Origin: an uncultured Clostridia bacterium
GTDB taxonomy: Bacteria > Bacillota > Clostridia > Lachnospirales > Lachnospiraceae
DNA length: 45,097 nt
Assembly (NCBI GenBank): GCA_947174885.1
Contig: CAMWKO010000021.1
Location: 1-45,097, forward strand
Reading direction: 5' to 3'
Shown: positions 1 through 8,516 of the stretch, piece after piece
Position numbering within the stretch: position 1 is the first letter of the stretch
Layout of the letters: each line of letters starts with the position of its first letter
Program-made: the position numbers and the translations under genes
The notes under the pieces: model-generated
What the model saw: only the letters and a program-made list of their open reading frames with translations
Databases searched by the model: none
Told to the model about the DNA's origin: nothing

Positions 1-17
1 CATTATGATGATGTATG

Positions 18-55
18 CTTTTTGAAACTAAAAATAAAAAATACGGAAACTCAAG
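18..55. repeat. Arm of dispersed inverted-repeat element (family A), cut by window edge
   Basis: These 38 bases match the right arm of the complete element at 8320-8466 in 37 of 38 positions (common core AAAAATACGGAAACTCAAG). The rest of the copy would lie left of the window, so whether a full element exists here cannot be seen. Confidence 0.75.
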
Positions 56-104
56 TATTTGCATCCTGCATTTCCTAATTTTTATCTGCATATTTTTATT
101 TTAG

Positions 105-143
105 TAAAAAAACAGCACAATTCCTTTCCGGTCTTGTGCTGTT
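105..143 (-). terminator. Rho-independent terminator of the lectin-like surface protein gene
   Basis: A 10-bp perfect stem (AACAGCACAA at 111-120, TTGTGCTGTT at 134-143) is followed on the minus strand by a run of T (plus-strand A at 105-110). It lies about 40 bases after the stop of the minus-strand gene ending at 185. Confidence 0.85.
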
Positions 144-184
144 TCTTTTAAGAATTTAATACATTATTTTAAATTTTGTATTAT

Positions 185-2338
185 TTAATTCTTTTTACGT
201 CTCTTTGAATTAACTCCAACAACTGTCATTCCAAATACTGCTATAGCTATCGCAGCGATTTTTAATCTGTCTCCTATCACATCTCTGGTCTGTGGTGCAT
301 CAGGTGTAGTTGGCTTTTCAGTTGTAGCAGGTTCAGTAACATCTTCTTTAACTTCTTCAAAGTAAAGCTTAAATACCGCTGAACCATCATCTTTTATTTC
401 TAATGTGAGAATATTACCATTGTTATCCTTATCAAAGGTATATGTCTTACCTCCTACCGTAATAGTAGTCGGCGGTGTAACTGACACTGTATCTCCAATA
501 GTGCCGGTCTTATTTTCCGTAAGATCTGTAGACTTTTTATATTCAGTATCTCCATCGTTCTTTATGTAGTACTCAACCACATACGGTGCAGATGTAGCAT
601 TTATATAATATACCTTAAATATAGTTTCCTTTGAATCTAAAGTCTTGCTGATAAGTGTTCCTGATACTGTAGTGTCTAATTTAAAGCCTTCTGAAGAATA
701 CTTATTAGCCAGGTTTCTGCCTACACTAATATCTACCCTTGAACCGATAGTAGAAGTAAGGTTGCTCTCCGTATCTGCCACAACCTTTTCAAAGCCTGTG
801 CCGTCGGATTTCTCTTTGTAATACTCTATAGTATATGTTGCCGCAACGGATTTATAGTAAATATTATAAACATTATCACCACCCAATTTTACTACAAGCT
901 CTGTATCTGCCGCACTGTACACATAGCCGGCATACTTATTTTTCTGTGCATTTGTAATATTACTTGGTTTAATAGATGTACCGTTTGCCACTTCAACAGG
1001 AGCTGATGTTTCCTTTAATACATATGTTATACCATTAACCGTCTTTTCATTTGCAGGATTTGATGGTTCATTAGTTTTTTCCACCCAGTACTTAATTGTA
1101 TATTCCGGATCAGGAATACCATTTTCATAGTACTTATTTGAAAATGCCAAACTGTGAACCGTATGGTTAGCCTTTGAAGATCCAACAGCAGATGTAAAGC
1201 CTACATATACATCCTTGTTGTTGCCTAAGTATCCCTTCATATCGTTTACCGGAATTGCCTTTGATAATGTTGCTATTGGAGCATCATAATCTGCATTTAA
1301 GAAATCACCTGTAGAAACTCTGGCTGTAAGTGTCTCGCCATCGTACTGTACCCATACCGTAAATAATCTGTTATTTTCTCCTGCCTTCGCAAATGAATTT
1401 GCTGCTGTATTTTCATAACCGTTCTGTCCGCTAATATTTTTGTTCATATTAACATAGGTATTGTTTGTACCATCCCATTCGCATGGATCGTTCCCCCCTA
1501 AATAAGCAACAGCTAAATGTTCTTGCTGGTTTCCGCCTGTCATGATACCAATATGATCAAACCTCTGTTGTGGATTTGCTGGCAGACCTTGATAGTTATC
1601 ATGAGAATACGGGCCTCCTGTTGGGTCTAAATAAGTACCAGTACCGTATATATAAACCTGATTACTAAAGCCCCAATTATCAAAGCCATCTTTATCCCCC
1701 TTATAATAGTATCCGCCATTAAAGAAAGAGTCCATTTCTACAATTAAACTGTTATCAATACCCTGATATCCCATACCTCCACCGGCTGTACCTGTCGGAT
1801 CCGAATCAGGCTGTATAACAAATGCAATACCGTCTCCACCCGGCTCACGAGTATAGACTCCGGCATCATCTATACAGGCATCTGGCATGGAAATGGTAAA
1901 CTTAGCCGAGAATTGATAATTATCATTCAAGGTAACCTTTCTTTTTATAAATGCACTGCCTGAACGATATGTTGCGTTACCGTTGTTATCATCAGCACTG
2001 TATAATCCATTATTTTCAGCACTGGTAGTAACCCCGTTAATAAGTCTGATAACATTTTCTTTAGCATTTTTATACGGATCTTCCATAAGTCCAGGGGCAT
2101 ATGGACCACCTGTAAGGTCATTCCCGTAGTTGTCAGTACCTTTGATTATCCATCCGCCTATGCCTAAGTCACCAAAATTTGTACCGGTATTCTGTCCTAC
2201 CATAAAAATAGATTCTTCTACTGTAGTGTCTGCCTTTATATCTGATGCTGTCCAGTTAAGACCGGTAATGCCGATACTCCCAACCAAAAAAGTAGCTGCT
2301 GCCATAACACTGACAACTCTTTTCTTCCTTTTTCTCAT
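185..2338 (-). CDS. Cell-surface protein with L-type lectin-like domain, MucBP-like repeats and sortase-like tail
   Basis: A 717-residue secreted protein, probably an adhesin. Residues 1-36 are a basic then hydrophobic signal peptide. Residues about 45-400 resemble a legume-lectin-like fold, including GGDGIAFVIQ and DNSLIVEMDSFFNGG. Three repeats at about 412-495, 499-580 and 583-660 each begin YxIxYYxxK-like (YTIKYWVEK, YTIEYYKEK, YVVEYYIKN), as in MucBP domains. A Thr/Pro-rich linker leads to APQTRD (681-686), a hydrophobic stretch and a KRRKKN tail, the layout of a sortase signal, although the usual Gly after Thr is Arg. The start is ATG with AAGGAAGGTGG upstream. The gene stands alone with its own promoter and terminator. 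Sugar or mucin binding is inferred from the families; the ligand is unknown. Confidence 0.8.
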   Translation of the reverse strand: MRKRKKRVVSVMAAATFLVGSIGITGLNWTASDIKADTTVEESIFMVGQNTGTNFGDLGIGGWIIKGTDNYGNDLTGGPYAPGLMEDPYKNAKENVIRLINGVTTSAENNGLYSADDNNGNATYRSGSAFIKRKVTLNDNYQFSAKFTISMPDACIDDAGVYTREPGGDGIAFVIQPDSDPTGTAGGGMGYQGIDNSLIVEMDSFFNGGYYYKGDKDGFDNWGFSNQVYIYGTGTYLDPTGGPYSHDNYQGLPANPQQRFDHIGIMTGGNQQEHLAVAYLGGNDPCEWDGTNNTYVNMNKNISGQNGYENTAANSFAKAGENNRLFTVWVQYDGETLTARVSTGDFLNADYDAPIATLSKAIPVNDMKGYLGNNKDVYVGFTSAVGSSKANHTVHSLAFSNKYYENGIPDPEYTIKYWVEKTNEPSNPANEKTVNGITYVLKETSAPVEVANGTSIKPSNITNAQKNKYAGYVYSAADTELVVKLGGDNVYNIYYKSVAATYTIEYYKEKSDGTGFEKVVADTESNLTSTIGSRVDISVGRNLANKYSSEGFKLDTTVSGTLISKTLDSKETIFKVYYINATSAPYVVEYYIKNDGDTEYKKSTDLTENKTGTIGDTVSVTPPTTITVGGKTYTFDKDNNGNILTLEIKDDGSAVFKLYFEEVKEDVTEPATTEKPTTPDAPQTRDVIGDRLKIAAIAIAVFGMTVVGVNSKRRKKN

Positions 2339-2458
2339 AATCTTCCACCTTCCTTTTAAATTTTATATTTTACCATTTTGTTTTACCATAGAATTATCAA
2401 AGCTGCTTTCCCTCTGCTCATTTTTCTTTAGTAATGGCTACACATTTATATAGTTATT

Positions 2459-2486
2459 ATTATAGTATATTTTTAATTTTTTTCAA
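2459..2486 (-). promoter_or_regulatory. Sigma-A type promoter of the lectin-like gene
   Basis: Read on the minus strand: TTGAAA (2486-2481), a 16-base spacer, then TATAAT (2464-2459). It would give a leader of about 110 bases before the ATG at 2338. Confidence 0.6.
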
Positions 2487-2498
2487 TACCTTAAATAT

Positions 2499-2517
2499 TT
2501 AGAGTCTCCGTATTTTC
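2499..2517. repeat. Degenerate family A arm remnant
   Basis: TTAGAGTCTCCGTATTTT resembles the outer part of the left arm of the 8320-8466 element (TTAGAGTTTTCGTATTTT). Only about 18 bases match, so this may be a decayed copy or chance in AT-rich DNA. Confidence 0.35.
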
Positions 2518-2540
2518 TATAATTCCAAACACAAAAAAAC

Positions 2541-2624
2541 TGTCATGTTAATAAAAATTTACAAGATATAGCCATTCTTAGTAACAGGAAACTATATCTT
2601 GTAGATTTATCACTTAATGTGACA
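2541..2624. repeat. 84-bp imperfect inverted repeat (family B) between divergent genes
   Basis: The left arm (2541-2571) starts TGTCATGTTAA and ends ACAAGATATAG; the right arm (2592-2624) starts CTATATCTTGT and ends TTAATGTGACA. The ends resemble the inverted repeat at 18168-18266. It lies between divergently transcribed genes, so it has no obvious gene to terminate. It is the main content of the 2339-2853 gap apart from the promoters and the palindrome at 2801-2832. Confidence 0.6.
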
Positions 2625-2800
2625 ATCCACCCTTTACAAAAATTGTTAATAAAATCTCACTTTATTTTTAATTTTTGCATAAGATTTCTATGATATTTTA
2701 GTAACAAGACTTTTGGGAGCCGAAAGTAAGAGCTATGCACACTTCAGTTTAAATATAAGAAAATCCTTTTATTCCTAAAACTATTGTGATAGAATATCAT

Positions 2801-2832
2801 AACATCGAGTTGTAAACAACTCGATGTGCCGA
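2801..2832. repeat. Palindrome ACATCGAGTTGT-AA-ACAACTCGATGT before pth
   Basis: A perfect stem lies about 20 bases before the pth start. The sequence around it, about 38 bases including AACATCGAGTT and AACTCGATGT(G/A)CCGA, recurs on the other strand at about 31010-31045. It would form a hairpin in the pth leader RNA or act as an operator-like palindrome. Confidence 0.7.
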
Positions 2833-2853
2833 TATTAAATGCGAGGTAACAAT

Positions 2854-3414
2854 ATGTTTATAATAGCAGGATTAGGTAATCCTACAAAAGAATACAATAA
2901 CACACGACATAATATAGGCTTTATGGCAGTAGATGCCATTGCAGAATCTTTTGATATTACTGTTAACACAGCCAGACACCATGCTCTTACAGGTATCGGC
3001 TATATTGATAAAGAAAAGGTTCTACTTATGAAGCCATTGACATATATGAATTTAAGCGGTGAAGCCATTGCAGATGCCGTAAACTACTACAAGCTGGATG
3101 CTACTGCCAATCTTTTAATCATTTATGATGATATCAGTCTTGATGTGGGCAGACTCAGACTGCGCAAAAAAGGAAGTGCAGGCGGTCATAATGGTATTAA
3201 AAGTATTATTTCACATTTAGGAACTGATGCTTTTCATCGCATCAAAATAGGTGTCGGAAATAAGCCTGCCGGATATGACTTAGCCGATTACGTACTGGGT
3301 CATTTTTCTAAAGAGGATTTAAATATAATGAATGAAAATATGGAAAAGGTTTGTGATGCGGTAAAGCTTACCGTCTCTGACAATTTTGAAAAGGCAATGA
3401 ATTTATATAACTAG
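2854..3414 (+). CDS. pth: Peptidyl-tRNA hydrolase
   Basis: A 186-residue cytosolic enzyme that cleaves peptidyl-tRNA dropped from ribosomes, freeing tRNA and peptide. Family signatures are visible: GLGNPTKEYNNTRHNIGF at the N-terminus with the conserved Asn and catalytic His, KPLTYMNLSGEA, and DDISLDVGRLRLRKKGSAGGHNG. Length is typical. I chose the ATG at 2854 rather than the in-frame ATG at 2839 because GAGGT sits 6 bases before it and the protein then begins MFIIAGLGNP as in the family. It is 8 bases from mfd and forms the common Clostridia/Bacilli pair pth-mfd. Confidence 0.96.
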   Translation: MFIIAGLGNPTKEYNNTRHNIGFMAVDAIAESFDITVNTARHHALTGIGYIDKEKVLLMKPLTYMNLSGEAIADAVNYYKLDATANLLIIYDDISLDVGRLRLRKKGSAGGHNGIKSIISHLGTDAFHRIKIGVGNKPAGYDLADYVLGHFSKEDLNIMNENMEKVCDAVKLTVSDNFEKAMNLYN

Positions 3415-3422
3415 AGGTATCT

Positions 3423-6400
3423 ATGAACAATCTTCTTAACGATCCATTCCTGTCGCTTAATGCCATAGAAAATACTGTTTCGACCCTAAAAAGTACAAGG
3501 GCGAACATCCAGATTTCAGGCGTTATCGACACAGGTTCAGCACATATTATGAGCATTTTAGGCGATAGCTTTAAGAATAAAGTTATCGTTACTTTTAGTG
3601 AGCAAAAAGCCAGAGAATTATATGATAATTTAAGATTTTATATTCCGGATGTCCTATACTTTCCTCCAAAGGACTTTATATTTTACAATGCTGATATTTC
3701 CGGAAAAAGCATGGTCACAGACCGTATTAAGGTAGTTGAAGCTATACTAAAGGGAAATGCTACTGTTGTAACCACCGGAAGCAGTCTTATGGATAAGCTT
3801 ATCCCATTAAAGGATATTTATGACAATGTTTTTACTATTGATATGGACTCTGTTATCGAGCCTGCTGCTATTGCCACAAGGCTTACCGCTTTAGGCTTTG
3901 AACGCAGTGACGAAGTAGCTTCACACGGACAGTTTTCTATTCGCGGCAGTATCATCGATGTCTTTCCTCTTACAAGTGAAGTCCCTTATAGAATAGATTT
4001 ATTTGACAATGAGGTAGACTCCATTAAAACCTTTGATACAGAAAGCCAGCGTACTATTGAAAATGTAAATAGCGTGACTATATTTCCTGCCAGTGAATAT
4101 ATTCTTGACAAAAAGACTATAGAAAACGGTATAGAAAAAATAAAGACTGATTTAGCCGCATATTCAGAAAGCTTAAGAAAATCCTTTAAGACAGAGGAAG
4201 CACACCGGATTGAAGCTCTTACTAATGAGTTTATTGAACAGCTTTTAATTTCTCCTAGCTTTGTAACCTTAGACAGCTATATGTCTTATTTTTATAAGGA
4301 TTCCTCCTCTCTTTTTGATTATTTGGGAGATGAGGCTCTCTATATGATAGACGAAACTAATCATGTAACCGAACATATAGAGGCTGTATTTACCGAGTTT
4401 AAAGATAGTATGATTAGCAGGCTCGAAAAGGGATATTTACTTCCTGCACAGACTGACAATTTAATTATGCCAAGTGAGGTTTATGCCAGACTTTCTTCTA
4501 AACGTTGTATTCATTTTACAACCTTAGACCAGAAGCTTAAAAACTTCAAGGTTAATGACTCTTATTCTGTTTCCATGAGAAACTTAACCTCCTACAATAA
4601 GAGTATTGAACTGCTTATAAAGGATTTAAACAGATACAGGAAGAACGGCTTTAAGGTAGTGATTTTATCAGGCTCCAAAACCAGAGGCATGCGTTTAAGC
4701 GAGTCCCTTCGTGATGAATATAATATTTCCTGCTATTATACAGAGGATATTACCCATTCCTTATCCCCTTCAGAAACGGTTATATCCTATGGAAGCATTA
4801 AGGGCGGCTATGAATTTCCTTCCATTAAATTTGTAGTCATTTCCGAGACCGATATTTTCGGTTCCGGCTCTTCAAAAAAAAGGAAGAAAAAATCTACCTA
4901 TAGCGGTCAGCGGATTTCTGATTTTTCAGACCTTTCTGTCGGCGACTATGTAGTACATGAAAACCACGGATTAGGTATTTACCGTGGTATCGAGAAAATG
5001 ATAGTTGACAAAACCGAAAAGGACTATATAAAAATTGAATATGCCTCTAATGGCAATCTTTATATTCCTGCATCCTCGCTGGATATGATACAAAAATATG
5101 CTTCTGCCGAAAGCAGACGCCCTAAGCTTAACAAGCTCGGATCAAAGGAGTGGGATACTACTAAATCGCGTGTTAAATCCCACGTTAAGGACATTGCTGC
5201 GGATTTAGTAAATTTATACGCAAAAAGGCAGTCCAAGTCAGGCTTTGTTTTTAGCGCTGATACCATTTGGCAGAAGGAATTCGAAGAGCTGTTTCCATAC
5301 GAAGAAACCAGTGATCAGTTAAGCGCCATAGCTGATACAAAAAATGATATGGAAAGCCCTAAGATAATGGACAGACTTATTTGTGGCGATGTCGGATATG
5401 GAAAAACAGAAATTGCCATAAGGGCAGCCTTTAAAGCAGTTCAGGACGGCAAGCAGGTAGTTGTTTTAGCACCTACTACTATTTTAGCAGGTCAGCATTA
5501 CAACAATTTTACGGAACGTATGAAGGATTTTCCCGTAACTGTAGAGCTTTTATCGCGTTTTAGAACTCCCGCCCAGCAAAAAAAGACTTTGGAGGATTTG
5601 AAAAAGGGATTTGTAGATATAGTTATTGGTACTCATCGTGTACTTAGTAAAGATATCGGTTTTAAAAACCTTGGTTTGCTTATTATTGACGAGGAACAGC
5701 GTTTTGGTGTCGCACACAAAGAGAAGCTGAAACAGCTTCGTGAAAATGTAGACGTTTTGGCCCTGTCTGCGACCCCTATTCCCAGAACACTACATATGTC
5801 TCTGGTAGGCATCAGGGATATGAGCGTTCTTGAAGAGCCTCCTATTGACAGAATTCCTATCCAGACCTTTGTCATGGAATACAATCTGGAAATGGTAAGA
5901 GAGGCAATAAACCGTGAGCTTGCCCGTGGCGGTCAGGTCTACTATGTGTATAATCGTGTTAATAATATAGAAGAAATTACACTCTCACTTAAAACCGTTC
6001 TTCCCGATGCAGTCATAGAATATGCTCATGGTCAGATGAGTGAGAGAAAGCTGGAACAGATCATGTACGACTTTATTAATGGAGATATTGATGTACTTGT
6101 ATCTACAACTATTATCGAAACCGGTCTTGATATTTCCAATGTCAATACCATGATTATCCATGATGCGGATAAACTGGGACTTTCTCAGCTTTACCAGTTG
6201 AGAGGCAGAATCGGTCGTTCCAACAGAACTGCCTATGCCTTCCTTATGTACAAACGTAACAAGATATTAAAAGAGGTTGCTGAAAAAAGACTTATGGCCA
6301 TTAAGGAATTTACCGATCTCGGCTCAGGCTTTAAAATTGCCATGCGTGATTTGGAGATTAGAGGTGCCGGAAATGTATTAGGTTCTGAACAGAGTGGTCA

Positions 6401-6953
6401 TATGGAGGCAGTGGGTTATGATTTGTACTGCAAAATGCTTAATGAGGCCGTACTTATAGAAAAGGGTGAACAAAAAGACAAGGAAGACTTTGAAACTACC
6501 GTAGATTTGGTTATAGACGCATATATTCCTTCTACATATATAAAAAATGAAATACAAAAGCTTAATATATATAAAAGGATTGCAAGCATTAAGACTATTG
6601 AAGAATATGAAGATATGGAGGACGAATTGTTGGACAGATTTGGTGATATTCCAAAACCTGTTGTCAATCTGTTAAACATCGCACTTATAAAAGCCAATGG
6701 TCACAGGGTATATATAAGCGAAATTTCGGGTAACAGAGCTTCTATTAACCTGCTATTGTACAATAAGGCTCCTTTTAAGGTAGCGGAAATTCCGGATTTG
6801 GTTGCAAAATATAGAAATATTTTATCATTCCAGGCAGGAAGTAATCCAAAATTTGTATTTACACCTAAGACTTCTTTTAAGGATACTAAGGAAATGCTTA
6901 CAGTACTTTCTGAATTATTTGTAAATATGAGTGGAATTATTGACAACAATTAG
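3423..6953 (+). CDS. mfd: Transcription-repair coupling factor Mfd
   Basis: An 1176-residue ATP-driven DNA translocase that removes RNA polymerase stalled at lesions and recruits UvrA. Visible parts in order: UvrB-like N-terminal region (residues about 1-350), an RNA polymerase interaction/CarD-like domain (about 500-570, from VGDYVVHENHGLGIY), an SF2 helicase core with Walker A GDVGYGKTE and the DEEQ box (IIDEEQRFG), motif III LSATPIPRT, motif VI QLRGRIGRS, and the TRCF C-terminal domain. Length is normal. The start is ATG with GAGGT upstream. It is co-transcribed with pth. A promoter for the next gene overlaps the last codons. Confidence 0.97.
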   Translation: MNNLLNDPFLSLNAIENTVSTLKSTRANIQISGVIDTGSAHIMSILGDSFKNKVIVTFSEQKARELYDNLRFYIPDVLYFPPKDFIFYNADISGKSMVTDRIKVVEAILKGNATVVTTGSSLMDKLIPLKDIYDNVFTIDMDSVIEPAAIATRLTALGFERSDEVASHGQFSIRGSIIDVFPLTSEVPYRIDLFDNEVDSIKTFDTESQRTIENVNSVTIFPASEYILDKKTIENGIEKIKTDLAAYSESLRKSFKTEEAHRIEALTNEFIEQLLISPSFVTLDSYMSYFYKDSSSLFDYLGDEALYMIDETNHVTEHIEAVFTEFKDSMISRLEKGYLLPAQTDNLIMPSEVYARLSSKRCIHFTTLDQKLKNFKVNDSYSVSMRNLTSYNKSIELLIKDLNRYRKNGFKVVILSGSKTRGMRLSESLRDEYNISCYYTEDITHSLSPSETVISYGSIKGGYEFPSIKFVVISETDIFGSGSSKKRKKKSTYSGQRISDFSDLSVGDYVVHENHGLGIYRGIEKMIVDKTEKDYIKIEYASNGNLYIPASSLDMIQKYASAESRRPKLNKLGSKEWDTTKSRVKSHVKDIAADLVNLYAKRQSKSGFVFSADTIWQKEFEELFPYEETSDQLSAIADTKNDMESPKIMDRLICGDVGYGKTEIAIRAAFKAVQDGKQVVVLAPTTILAGQHYNNFTERMKDFPVTVELLSRFRTPAQQKKTLEDLKKGFVDIVIGTHRVLSKDIGFKNLGLLIIDEEQRFGVAHKEKLKQLRENVDVLALSATPIPRTLHMSLVGIRDMSVLEEPPIDRIPIQTFVMEYNLEMVREAINRELARGGQVYYVYNRVNNIEEITLSLKTVLPDAVIEYAHGQMSERKLEQIMYDFINGDIDVLVSTTIIETGLDISNVNTMIIHDADKLGLSQLYQLRGRIGRSNRTAYAFLMYKRNKILKEVAEKRLMAIKEFTDLGSGFKIAMRDLEIRGAGNVLGSEQSGHMEAVGYDLYCKMLNEAVLIEKGEQKDKEDFETTVDLVIDAYIPSTYIKNEIQKLNIYKRIASIKTIEEYEDMEDELLDRFGDIPKPVVNLLNIALIKANGHRVYISEISGNRASINLLLYNKAPFKVAEIPDLVAKYRNILSFQAGSNPKFVFTPKTSFKDTKEMLTVLSELFVNMSGIIDNN

Positions 6954-6970
6954 GTATTTTATGATATACT
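6940..6970 (+). promoter_or_regulatory. Promoter for the PrsA-like lipoprotein gene, inside the end of mfd
   Basis: TTGACA at 6940-6945, a 19-base spacer and TATACT at 6965-6970 preceded by TG (extended -10). The long spacer is offset by the extended -10. Confidence 0.55.
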
Positions 6971-7012
6971 TTGATATGGTGAGTTTATAGTTTCACATTT
7001 CTAATTTTTAGA

Positions 7013-7029
7013 ATTGTAAAGTTTACAAT
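7013..7029. promoter_or_regulatory. 17-bp palindrome in the leader of the PrsA-like gene
   Basis: ATTGTAAAGTTTACAAT is a perfect palindrome about a central G. It lies about 45 bases downstream of the predicted -10 box. It could be an operator or a small leader hairpin; no bound protein is known. Confidence 0.4.
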
Positions 7030-7111
7030 AATACAAAATTATAAACTTTATTAGCCTCAAAATTGGAAATACAAAAGCTTTATATAATTACAAATCGAAA
7101 GGACATGAATT

Positions 7112-8176
7112 ATGATAAAACTCAAACAATTAGCCGCCATAGGTCTTTCTCTTGTCACTGCATTATCCTTATTTACAGGATGTAACTCTGATAGCAAGAA
7201 GGAATCAGGCAATACTAATACAAACTCTGACAGTGTAGATGTAAATTCTACTCTTATTACTATTGATGATACTACTATTCCATTTAGTGTAGGCCAGTTT
7301 TACGCATATAATGAGCAGGCAAGCTATGAGGCATATTATCTTGCAAATGGGTATGTTATAAACTGGTCCACCAAATATACAGAAGAAAATCCTGAAACTA
7401 TCGAGGATATGGTAAAAAATGATGTACTTGAAAGAATTAAAATGTTCCATGTAGTTGCAAATTATGCCATAGCAAACGGCATTACATTAAGTGATGAAGA
7501 CTATTCAGAAATAGACGAGTCTGTTTCTAACTACTTAAATGGCAGCGAAAAGGTTATACACGCTACAGGTGCAACCGAGGAATTACTTAAATCTATATAT
7601 GAAACGGAATCTTACTACAATAAGGGATGTGATTTGATTTTTGAAGGTGAAACTTTTGAGGTTGATGAAGATGAAATTCGTCAATGCGATATATATGCTG
7701 TAGAAATCTATCCTGAAGTAATTGAGTTCCCTGAGGACACTGCCAATGCTATTTTAAATCGTGTTAAGGCAGGAGAGGATATCCAAAAGGTTGCAAATGC
7801 ATATGGCCTTGAATGTCATGAGGGCAATGTTGGAAAGGGCGATTTTGATGGTGACAGCGTAGAAAAGCTTTGTCTCTCTCTTAATGACGGTGAGGTTGGA
7901 ATTGCATCAGAAGACGGTGCATATCTTGTTATCTACTGTATTAAAGCTACAGATGAAGAGGCTACCGAAATAGCCAGAGAAGAGGCTATAGGACTTTTAA
8001 AATCAGATAAGCTTAAGAGTTTTTATGATGAATATACAAAGGATATGAATATAACTGTCGACGAAGCTCTTTGGAGCACCATTACTTATACAAATACTAT
8101 TTTCAGTTCAGATGATTTAGAGGAGATTTTAGGTGAAGGGGTTACTACCTCAAATGAAGCTGCTACAAGTAACTGA
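7112..8176 (+). CDS. PrsA/SurA-like peptidyl-prolyl isomerase lipoprotein
   Basis: A 354-residue extracellular lipoprotein, likely a folding factor for exported proteins. The signal peptide ends in LSLFTGC, with Cys24 as the lipidation site, followed by a Ser/Asn-rich linker. The N-terminal part (about 50-180) is helical, as in SurA/PrsA chaperones. Residues about 185-300 resemble a diverged parvulin domain (YAVEIYPEVIEFPEDTANAI, then GNVGKGDF and LNDGEVG), but several residues that are well conserved in active parvulins are not obvious, so catalytic activity is uncertain. ATG with AAAGGAC upstream. It follows mfd, a placement I recall from related genomes, and appears to have its own promoter. 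Confidence 0.72.
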   Translation: MIKLKQLAAIGLSLVTALSLFTGCNSDSKKESGNTNTNSDSVDVNSTLITIDDTTIPFSVGQFYAYNEQASYEAYYLANGYVINWSTKYTEENPETIEDMVKNDVLERIKMFHVVANYAIANGITLSDEDYSEIDESVSNYLNGSEKVIHATGATEELLKSIYETESYYNKGCDLIFEGETFEVDEDEIRQCDIYAVEIYPEVIEFPEDTANAILNRVKAGEDIQKVANAYGLECHEGNVGKGDFDGDSVEKLCLSLNDGEVGIASEDGAYLVIYCIKATDEEATEIAREEAIGLLKSDKLKSFYDEYTKDMNITVDEALWSTITYTNTIFSSDDLEEILGEGVTTSNEAATSN

Positions 8177-8184
8177 TCTTTTCA

Positions 8185-8283
8185 AATAATGATTATAGTG
8201 TAATAAATACATTTTTATGTGATGTTTACATTATAGTCAGTGACATATTGATTTAAGAATGTTAAAATAATTTATAATCATTA
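8185..8283 (+). terminator. AT-rich inverted repeat after the PrsA-like gene
   Basis: AAATAATGATTATA (about 8185-8198) is repeated inverted as TATAATCATTATTTT (about 8271-8286). It may end transcription of the lipoprotein gene, but the arms are far apart and AT-rich, so support is weak. Confidence 0.3.
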
Positions 8284-8319
8284 TTTTATCTTAAAAAGAA
8301 TTTTAAACCCACATACAAC

Positions 8320-8466
8320 TTAGAGTTTTCGTATTTTTTGTTTTTAGCTTCAAAAAGTCTTGTTGCCAAAGGCAACATAGACATCTTGCATAAAAAGTTG
8401 CAGATGAAAGTGAACTTTCATCTGCAACTTTTTGAAGCTAAAAATAAAAAATACGGAAACTCAAGC
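8320..8466. repeat. Complete 147-bp family A inverted-repeat element (MITE-like)
   Basis: The terminal arms 8320-8359 and 8428-8466 are inverted copies about 39 bases long with three or so differences. Inside are a short hairpin (GTTGCC-AAA-GGCAAC, 8363-8377) and a perfect 19-bp hairpin (8393-8411 with 8416-8434, loop TGAA). The 3' part of the inner hairpin overlaps the right terminal arm, so the two structures compete. Part of a second copy is at 18-55. There is no coding capacity. It fills most of the gap between two convergent genes. Confidence 0.75.
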
Positions 8467-8516
8467 AATACAACCACTTTGTAATGCTTTTTTAATATAT
8501 AAAATCCTATCTGTTC

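Noticed and set aside
2130-2453. 107-codon open frame on the plus strand at the lectin gene start
   Set aside because: It lies opposite a better-supported gene, has no ribosome site and no family likeness.
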